Assembly: GCA_007135295.1 (NCBI GenBank) | Contig: SLJD01000116.1 | Coordinates: forward strand, 1 to 11,182 | Source of the DNA: Phycisphaerales bacterium | Lineage (GTDB): Bacteria > Planctomycetota > Phycisphaerae > Phycisphaerales > SM1A02 | Direction of reading: 5' to 3' | Length of the DNA stretch: 11,182 nt | Program-made: the position numbers and the translations under genes | In this document: positions 6,233-11,182 of the stretch, piece by piece | Layout: every line of letters starts with the position of its first letter | Numbering within the stretch: the stretch's first letter is position 1 | The notes under the pieces: model-generated | Databases searched by the model: none | What the model was told of the DNA's origin: nothing | What the model saw: only the letters and a program-made list of their open reading frames with translations

Positions 6233-8149
6233 ATGAACCTGAAAACCTACCGGGCATACACGATGGCCGAAGCCCTTGACGCCGTGAAACGCGACCTGGG
6301 CGATGACGCGGTCATTCTTCATACACGGAACTACAAGCGAGGCGGTGTGCTCGGCATCGGGCGCAAGCTCGTGGTCGAAGTGACGGCTGCGACCGCACGC
6401 GACGTCGCCGCCCGGCAGCAGTCGACGGGCGGCAGCGGGCAGCGGGCGGTGTCGGCCGGGGCGGCCAGCGCGCGACAGGCGTATCGCCAGGCGGCCGGCC
6501 AGTCACAGGCGGGGCGCAAGTCAGGCTCGCCAGCGGCCCGGGCCGGGCAAGCCGGGGGCGCGTTCAACGATGTTGAGCCGGTGACGGACGAAGACCGCAA
6601 ACGCACGCAGCGGCTTGCCCAGGCAATGAAGGAACAGCACGAGCGGCGCCAGGCCGACGCGGGCCGGCGGTCAGCCGCCGGAACCGGGGAATCGGCGGGT
6701 TCGGCAGAAAGCCCGGCAACGCAAGCGGCGGCAGCAAGGCCGGCAGCGAATCAGGCGCTCGCGAGTTCGCTGGCAACGCCGGGGGCGGCCGTCTCCACAG
6801 TGGAACAGAAGCCGGAGGAATCGGCCCCCGTCAGTGCGTCGCAGCATGGTTCGACCGCATCCAGTGAAGCGGAACGGTCGTCGGCCATGCCGGTGGCCCG
6901 GCGGTTTGTGCTGTCATCGACGGAACGTGCAGCGACGCACGATCGTCAGGCACGGTCGTTCGCCGGTACGACGGTGGCCGAAGGAACGGGCAGCGTCGAT
7001 GCTGTGGGAAGCAGCGTGGCCACCAGCGGCCAGGGCGAGGCCGCAGCACCGGTCGGGGCGGAAGCGGCCGCAGTTTTACCCGGTGAACAGTCAGCGATCG
7101 AAGAATCGGGGCACGCGACATCGCAAACCGGTTCGTCACCGCGATCGTCGAACCGTCGGACGGTGGAGCTTTTCGCGGGCAAAGGTGCGGACGATGAAAA
7201 GCCGCGGCCGGCGTCTGGCGGATCGCAAGGCGGGAGCAGTTCCTCATCGGCGATGCAGCAGGAACTCTCTGCGATTCGAGGGCTCGTCAGCCAGGTGCTG
7301 CAGCGGCAGAGTTCGACGGGCGGCGGCGGGCCCACGCCGGCGATGCCGCAGAAACTCTTCGACATGTACCTCAAGCTGGTCGGCCAGGATGTTTCCGAGG
7401 AACTCGCTGACCGGATCGTCAACAAGGTGCGTGATGAGTTGACGGTTGAGCAACTGGAAGATGATGAATCGCTGCGGGCCGCCACGGTCGAGCACCTCGC
7501 GTCGCACGTTCCGGTGGCGGATGAAGCGGTGCCGACGGAAAGCCCGGACGACCGGCCGCTGACGATCGCGCTGATCGGGCCGACCGGCGTGGGCAAGACG
7601 ACGACGCTGGCGAAGCTGGCGGCGTCGTTCAAGCTGCGGCACGAACGGCGGGTCGGGCTGATTACCTCCGACACATACCGGATCGCGGCGGTCGATCAGT
7701 TGCGCACCTACGCGAACATCATCGGCCTGCCGCTTCAGGTCGTGCTGACTCCGGCGGAGATGACGCAGGCGCTGCACGCCCTGAGCGACTGTGATGTGAT
7801 TCTGATTGATACGGCGGGGCGCGGTCAGAACGATTCGTCGAAGCTGGCGGACCTGCAATCGCTGCTTGGTGCCGCCCGGCCTCACGAAGTGCATCTCGTG
7901 CTGTCGAGCACGGCAAGCGAGAAGGTGCTGCTTCGCGAGGCGGAAGCGTTCTCCGAGGTCGGGGCGGACAAGGTGGTGTTGACGAAACTGGACGAGGCGG
8001 TGAGCTTCGGTATGCTCGTCAACGTGATGCAGCGTGTGGGGAAGAAATTGAGCTTCGTGACGACGGGGCAGGAAGTGCCGGATCATCTCGAACTCGGCCG
8101 GCCGGACCGCATCGCGGAGCTCGTACTCGACGGTGAGGTGGACCGGTGA
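6233..8149 (+). CDS. flhF: FlhF, SRP-family GTPase for flagellar placement
   Basis: FlhF is a signal-recognition-type GTPase that marks where flagella are built and recruits early basal-body parts; it dimerises on GTP and is switched off by FlhG. The N-terminal B domain (1-55) has the family start MNLKTYRAYTMAEALDAVKR and DAVILHTR. Residues ~60-340 are an Ala/Ser/Gly-rich, low-complexity linker with one likely charged helix (TDEDRKRTQRLAQAMKEQ). A short helix (ELSAIRGLVSQVLQR) then leads to the N domain (about 360-440) and the G domain, with P-loop GPTGVGKTT (449-457), TSDTYRIAAVDQL (478-490), DTAGR (526-530) and TKLD (584-587). All nucleotide-binding motifs are intact. At 638 residues it is far longer than the usual 350-450, entirely because of the linker. 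The stop overlaps the flhG start. Confidence 0.95.
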   Translation: MNLKTYRAYTMAEALDAVKRDLGDDAVILHTRNYKRGGVLGIGRKLVVEVTAATARDVAARQQSTGGSGQRAVSAGAASARQAYRQAAGQSQAGRKSGSPAARAGQAGGAFNDVEPVTDEDRKRTQRLAQAMKEQHERRQADAGRRSAAGTGESAGSAESPATQAAAARPAANQALASSLATPGAAVSTVEQKPEESAPVSASQHGSTASSEAERSSAMPVARRFVLSSTERAATHDRQARSFAGTTVAEGTGSVDAVGSSVATSGQGEAAAPVGAEAAAVLPGEQSAIEESGHATSQTGSSPRSSNRRTVELFAGKGADDEKPRPASGGSQGGSSSSSAMQQELSAIRGLVSQVLQRQSSTGGGGPTPAMPQKLFDMYLKLVGQDVSEELADRIVNKVRDELTVEQLEDDESLRAATVEHLASHVPVADEAVPTESPDDRPLTIALIGPTGVGKTTTLAKLAASFKLRHERRVGLITSDTYRIAAVDQLRTYANIIGLPLQVVLTPAEMTQALHALSDCDVILIDTAGRGQNDSSKLADLQSLLGAARPHEVHLVLSSTASEKVLLREAEAFSEVGADKVVLTKLDEAVSFGMLVNVMQRVGKKLSFVTTGQEVPDHLELGRPDRIAELVLDGEVDR

Positions 8150-9318
8150 GCGATCAGGCGACACGGCTGCGGCGGCTGGTGAACGGCGATTCGAACGGGG
8201 CCGTCGGCGAGGTGGTTCACGTTCTGCCGCCGAGTGTGCCGACCGGGCGGGTGAGTTTCGGCCCGGCCCCGGCCACGCAACCCGAATCCATCCGGCCTCG
8301 AAGCTTCACCGCGGTGAATGTGCCGACGGAGCCGTCGGACGCTGCGACACGCGAGGCGGCTGGTATCACAAGAGAGAAGATCCACGCCGGCCCAGCACGC
8401 AACGGCCGTGCGCATGAGCCCGCCGCGAACGGTGCGGCGACCGATCAAAGGCCCGGGCGAACGGAAGCTGCCCGGCAGTCAACAACGGGACGGACGGCGC
8501 CGGTGCAGCTTGCGCGGGCGATCGCGGTGACTTCGGGCAAGGGGGGCGTGGGCAAGAGCAACATCGCGGTGAACCTCGCCGTCTGTCTCGCGCAGCAGGG
8601 CATGAAGGTGTGCCTGCTCGATGCGGATCTCGGGCTGGCCAATGTTGATGTGTTGTGCGGCCTGACGCCGAAACGCACGCTCGAACACGTCGTGGCGGGC
8701 AAGTGCCGGCTGGTGGATGCGGTAATGGTCGGGCCGGGCGGGTTCCGTCTGATTCCCGGTGCATCCGGCGTTGCGCGAATGACCGAACTCAAGGCCGAGC
8801 AGCGGTACCGGCTGCTGCGGCAGCTTGCGGCGTTGGAACGGGTCGCCGATGTTCTGATTATTGATACCGGAGCCGGGATCAATTCGAACGTGCTGTCGTT
8901 CGCGTCGGCGGCGAACCAGGTGGTGGTGACGACCACGCCGGAGCCGACCTCGATGACCGATGCGTACAGCATGATCAAGGTGCTCGTCCGCCGCCGGCCG
9001 GGCGCGGATGTGCAGTTGCTGGTGAACATGGCATCGTCGGAAGAGGAGGCGCAAGCGGTGCACCGGCGGATGGACCGCGTCTGCCGGACGTTTCTGCAAC
9101 GTCCGCTTTCTTATCTCGGCGCCCTGCCGCGCGATCCGGTGGTCTGGGAAGCGGTGCAGCACCGGCTTCCGTTCGTGATGCACGGGATGGACCGACCGAT
9201 CGCGCAGCACATGCGCTCCATAAGCGGCCGGCTGATCGGGCTGCCGGATTGTTCGGGTTCTGAGCGGAACGGATTCTTTTCGAGGGTGGCGTCGTGGCTC
9301 GGCGGCCGTCGAAATTGA
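8146..9318 (+). CDS. flhG: FlhG (MinD-type ATPase) controlling flagellar number
   Basis: FlhG is a ParA/MinD-family ATPase that limits flagellar number, stimulates FlhF GTPase activity and delivers C-ring parts. The N-terminus is MSDQATRLRRL: the DQAxxLR motif (3-9), which in other FlhG proteins activates FlhF. Residues ~15-120 are a Pro/Ala/Arg-rich disordered stretch. The ATPase fold begins near 122: deviant Walker A GKGGVGKS (131-138), LLDADLGLANVDVL with D159 and D161, and DTGAG (240-244). The C-terminus FFSRVASWLG (377-386) looks like the amphipathic membrane-targeting helix. At 390 residues it exceeds the usual 270-300 because of the N-terminal extension. The start is GTG, overlapping the flhF stop by 4 bases (GTGA) with GAGGTGG about 5 bases upstream, implying translational coupling. 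FlhG fits better than MinD because of the DQA motif and the flhF neighbour. Confidence 0.93.
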   Translation: MSDQATRLRRLVNGDSNGAVGEVVHVLPPSVPTGRVSFGPAPATQPESIRPRSFTAVNVPTEPSDAATREAAGITREKIHAGPARNGRAHEPAANGAATDQRPGRTEAARQSTTGRTAPVQLARAIAVTSGKGGVGKSNIAVNLAVCLAQQGMKVCLLDADLGLANVDVLCGLTPKRTLEHVVAGKCRLVDAVMVGPGGFRLIPGASGVARMTELKAEQRYRLLRQLAALERVADVLIIDTGAGINSNVLSFASAANQVVVTTTPEPTSMTDAYSMIKVLVRRRPGADVQLLVNMASSEEEAQAVHRRMDRVCRTFLQRPLSYLGALPRDPVVWEAVQHRLPFVMHGMDRPIAQHMRSISGRLIGLPDCSGSERNGFFSRVASWLGGRRN

Positions 9319-9427
9319 GCATTTGTGAAGAAAAGGCTGAGCGCGGGGTGGTGTTGTGACGATGGCCCGGATGATGGGACGGTTCGGCCATGGATGAACC
9401 ATTCGGAGCGTACAGCGGAGACAGGCA

Positions 9428-9709
9428 TTGAAAGGGACGATCAGTCAGGTGGTTGCGGGATGCTCGGGCATGGCGGCGTTCGCCATCTCGATCCTTGCCG
9501 GACTGAACGCGTCAAACGGTGCGGTGACGATTCTGTCGCGCGCAATTCTTGCCATGGCAATTTGTTACATCGTCGGTCTCGTCGTCGGGCTGGTGATTCA
9601 GCATGTCATCAAACTGCATCTGCAGGAGTATGAAGCTGAGAACCCGGCCGAGGATGACGACGGCGGCCACGATGCTGCCGCAACACCGTCCGATGAAGCG
9701 ATGGCATGA
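9428..9709 (+). CDS. Unknown two-helix membrane protein between flhG and sigma factor
   Basis: I do not recognise this 93-residue protein. It has two predicted membrane helices: about 8-25 (VVAGCSGMAAFAISILAG) and about 33-58 (ILSRAILAMAICYIVGLVVG onward), the second with a GxxxG-like pattern (GLVVG). A short amphipathic piece (KLHLQEYEAENP) and a strongly acidic tail (EDDDGGHDAA) follow. With few charges at the N-terminus and an acidic C-terminus, topology is uncertain. The start is TTG with GCGGAG about 7 bases upstream; a TGA in frame at 9395-9397 blocks earlier starts, and the first ATG (9470) would cut helix 1. The gene lies 109 bases after flhG and shares its strand, so a flagellar role is a guess from position only. 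Confidence 0.7.
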   Translation: MKGTISQVVAGCSGMAAFAISILAGLNASNGAVTILSRAILAMAICYIVGLVVGLVIQHVIKLHLQEYEAENPAEDDDGGHDAAATPSDEAMA

Positions 9710-9713
9710 GGAT

Positions 9714-9752
9714 CCAATCCGATTTTGCACCAATTTGGGAAAGATGGATTGG
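9714..9752. repeat. CCAAT/ATTGG element cluster, candidate operator
   Basis: CCAATCC (9714-9720) and GGATTGG (9746-9752) are a perfect inverted repeat with centres 32 bases apart, about three helix turns. A second CCAAT (9730-9734), inside CCAATTTGG, lies 16 bases after the first. The right arm overlaps the -35 box of the promoter at 9749. This could bind a dimeric regulator of the sigma gene. In otherwise GC-rich DNA the clustering is noticeable, but no regulator is known. Confidence 0.35.
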
Positions 9753-9776
9753 CAAAACAGCATGTCGTGATATAGT
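9749..9776 (+). promoter_or_regulatory. Sigma-70-type promoter for the flagellar sigma factor gene
   Basis: TTGGCA (9749-9754) and TATAGT (9771-9776) each differ by one base from the housekeeping consensus, with 16-base spacing. TG at 9768-9769, one base before the -10, makes it an extended -10 promoter. Transcription would start near 9783, leaving a leader of about 58 bases before the ATG at 9841. The spacer is AT-rich compared with its surroundings. No sigma-28 or sigma-54 pattern fits here. The assignment is by consensus only. Confidence 0.6.
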
Positions 9777-9779
9777 AAG

Positions 9780-9804
9780 CCCGCCTCGCCACGGAATCGG
9801 CGGG
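9780..9804 (+). other. Stem in the 5' leader of the sigma factor gene
   Basis: CCCGCC (9780-9785) pairs with GGCGGG (9799-9804) across a 13-base loop. It begins within a few bases of the predicted transcription start, so part of the left arm could be missing from the mRNA. It could stabilise the 5' end. The ribosome binding site AAGGAG (9828-9833) lies outside it. Confidence 0.3.
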
Positions 9805-9840
9805 ACATGCGGCAGCGATTGATGGTCAAGGAGTGGACCA

Positions 9841-10689
9841 ATGCCGAAGACAACGACCAAGCGAACCGACGCCGGTCAGAAGAAGACACGCAGCAGCACC
9901 AAGAAGAAAGCGGCGGTCAGCACCTCCCCGGAGGAGATGTCGATCGAAGAGGTCTGGCGCGAGTACAAACAGACCGGCTCCGAACGTCTTCGCAATTATC
10001 TCATCGAATACTACCTTGAGAACGTCCGGCATTGTGCTGAACGCATGCACATGCGCCTCCCGGGCGAGGTCGACGTTGAGGATCTCATGTCCGCTGGGCT
10101 GTTCGGTCTCATGGACGCGATCGATGCCTACGACCTGGATCGAGGCGTCAAGTTCGAGACATATTGCGCCCAGCGAATCCGCGGTGCGGTGTTCGACGAA
10201 CTTCGCGCCCTGGACTGGGTGCCCCGCCTCGTCCGCTCGCGCACCGCGAAGGTCGAAAAGGCCCGCAAGGCGCTGGAAATGGAATTCGGCCGCAAGCCCA
10301 CCGACCAGGAAATCTGCGAACGGCTGAGCGTCTCAAAGGACGAATTCGAGAAACTCTCGAAGGATTCCCAGCCCGTCGGCGTGGTCTCACTCGACCGCAA
10401 ATGGTTCGAGACGGATTCGAACAAGGACATCCGCGAAGTGGACGTCGTCAAGGATCGCAAGCAGGACAACCCGCTGAACAGCATCCAGAAGCAGGATCTC
10501 AAGACGCTGATCACCAAGGGGCTGTCGCGGGCCGAGCGGCTGATCGTCATCCTGTATTACTACGAAGAGATGACGATGAAGGAGATCGGCCTGACGCTGG
10601 ATCTTTCCGAGTCACGCGTCAGCCAGATGCACAGTTCGATCCTTAACCGCCTCAAGGCGCAGATGCAGCACCGCGAACGCGAGTTTTGA
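9841..10689 (+). CDS. fliA: FliA/WhiG-family flagellar sigma factor (sigma-28)
   Basis: This is a group 3 sigma factor of the FliA/WhiG class, which directs RNA polymerase to late flagellar genes. The 282 residues start with a Lys/Thr/Ser-rich tail of ~28 residues. Region 2 (about 46-130) contains DVEDLMSAGLFGLMDAIDAY, GVKFETYCAQRIRGAVFDEL and RALDWVPRLVR. Region 3 (about 135-190) includes EFGRKPTDQEICERL. Region 4 (about 215-278) has SRAERLIVILYYYEEMTMKE and the helix-turn-helix EIGLTLDLSESRVSQMHSSI. DWVPR and LSESRVSQ are typical of this class. The ATG has AAGGAG (9828-9833) 7 bases upstream, and its own promoter is visible. The Lys-rich tail and the long acidic/basic connector (about 185-215) resemble planctomycete versions as I remember them. 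No anti-sigma FlgM gene is in the window. Confidence 0.95.
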   Translation: MPKTTTKRTDAGQKKTRSSTKKKAAVSTSPEEMSIEEVWREYKQTGSERLRNYLIEYYLENVRHCAERMHMRLPGEVDVEDLMSAGLFGLMDAIDAYDLDRGVKFETYCAQRIRGAVFDELRALDWVPRLVRSRTAKVEKARKALEMEFGRKPTDQEICERLSVSKDEFEKLSKDSQPVGVVSLDRKWFETDSNKDIREVDVVKDRKQDNPLNSIQKQDLKTLITKGLSRAERLIVILYYYEEMTMKEIGLTLDLSESRVSQMHSSILNRLKAQMQHREREF

Positions 10690-10696
10690 GTCTTTC

Positions 10697-10718
10697 CGGC
10701 CACGTCACGCCGTGGCCG
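10697..10718. terminator. Hairpin between convergent genes, possible terminator
   Basis: CGGCCACG (10697-10704) pairs perfectly with CGTGGCCG (10711-10718) around a 6-base loop, starting 8 bases after the sigma factor stop. No T-run follows on either strand, so it is not a classical intrinsic terminator. Its place between two convergent genes makes a role in ending or stabilising either transcript plausible. Confidence 0.4.
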
Positions 10719-10770
10719 ACGGCACCGTTCGTGGACGCAGCCCGCTTAACAGCCAAGGTCAAGCAGCCGA

Positions 10771-11182
10771 CTAGGCGTCGTCCCGATCATCGCGGCGGCG
10801 TTCGCGCGGGCCGTCAAGCTCGTCGATGGTCGCCTGTGATGGTGACGTGGTCTGCTGAAGTTCCCCGGCGACGGCTTCAACGTCGCGCATGACGCGAAGC
10901 ATGTTGAGCCCGGCGATTTTCTTCATATCTTCTTCGCTGTAGCCGCGGCGGGAGAGTTCCGCAAAGAGCTTCGGGTAGGTCGAGACGTCTTCCAGACCGA
11001 CGGGCAGCCGCGTCGTGCCGTCGTAATCGCCGCCGATGCCGATGACGTCAACCCCTGCAACGTCGCGAATGTGGTCGATGTGATCAGCGACCTGTTCGAG
11101 GGTGGCGTCGGGCTTGGGGTTTTCGCGGTCCCATTGCTCCAGATCGCGGTCGACGGCGTCGGTGTCGTCGCCATGCTCGCTC
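10771..11182 (-). CDS. Membrane dipeptidase, M19 family (C-terminal part only)
   Basis: Only the last 136 residues are in the window; the gene continues beyond the right edge. M19 enzymes are zinc hydrolases that cleave dipeptides (and beta-lactams in mammals). The visible part shows VADHIDHIRDVAGVD, then IGIGGDYDG, equivalent to the family's GxGSDFDG with its conserved Asp, then LEDVSTYPKLFAELSRRGYS and KIAGLNMLRVM, the usual ending of the barrel. The metal-binding His/Glu residues are upstream, outside the window, so activity cannot be judged. A charged tail (PRERRRDDRDDA) ends the protein. It converges with the sigma gene across ~80 bases and is probably unrelated to flagella. Confidence 0.88.
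   Translation of the reverse strand, partial: SEHGDDTDAVDRDLEQWDRENPKPDATLEQVADHIDHIRDVAGVDVIGIGGDYDGTTRLPVGLEDVSTYPKLFAELSRRGYSEEDMKKIAGLNMLRVMRDVEAVAGELQQTTSPSQATIDELDGPRERRRDDRDDA

Noticed and set aside
7244..8164. 306-residue open frame on the minus strand across the FlhF GTPase core
   Set aside because: It mirrors conserved FlhF codons; it has no recognisable domain and is rich in Arg, His and Gln.
9749..9775. Sigma-54 promoter before the sigma gene (TGGCA seen at 9750)
   Set aside because: The required TTGC element at the right distance is missing, while a sigma-70 type -10 is present.
10923..11174. Minus-strand 83-residue frame at the right edge
   Set aside because: A different minus-strand frame in the same place gives a convincing M19 dipeptidase; this one is a Thr/Ser-rich shadow.

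Overview
The window is a flagellar type III export and assembly-control cluster. All genes but the last run left to right: fliO (5' end missing), fliP, fliQ, fliR, flhB, flhA, flhF, flhG, an unnamed two-helix membrane protein gene and a FliA/WhiG-class sigma factor gene. At the right edge a convergent minus-strand gene encodes the C-terminal part of an M19 membrane dipeptidase. The DNA is GC-rich, codons favour G or C in the third position, and GTG or TTG starts are common. The gene order, the low-complexity expansions in FlhF and FlhG, and a sigma factor that matches my memory of planctomycete FliA/WhiG proteins together suggest Planctomycetota, possibly Phycisphaerae. That assignment is inference.

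Positions 1-6175 encode the membrane-embedded export gate. FliP, FliQ and FliR form the core channel and FliO helps assemble it. FlhB is the substrate-specificity switch and FlhA is the large export-gate ring. The fliO/fliP junction overlaps, while fliP-fliQ, fliQ-fliR and flhB-flhA are separated by about 60-80 bases that carry no gene I can support.

Positions 6233-9318 encode FlhF (SRP-type GTPase) and FlhG (MinD-type ATPase), which set flagellar number and position. Their reading frames overlap by 4 bases. Both have unusually long disordered regions: about 280 residues inside FlhF, and about 105 residues between the FlhG N-terminal DQAxxLR activator motif and its ATPase fold.

Positions 9428-9709 encode a 93-residue two-helix membrane protein of unknown function. 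The relatively AT-rich spacer that follows holds a good sigma-70-type promoter overlapped by CCAAT/ATTGG elements. It leads into the sigma factor gene (9841-10689), so the regulator may be transcribed separately from the structural operon. The sigma factor gene and the dipeptidase gene converge on a spacer of about 80 bases that contains a strong hairpin.

No gene-free stretch exceeds about 130 bases. I found no mobile element, CRISPR array, tRNA or rRNA. The genes are recognisable flagellar components. The points most worth a second look are the FlhB cleavage motif (NPEH instead of NPTH), the FlhF and FlhG expansions, the unknown small membrane protein, and the promoter/operator-like spacer before the sigma factor gene.
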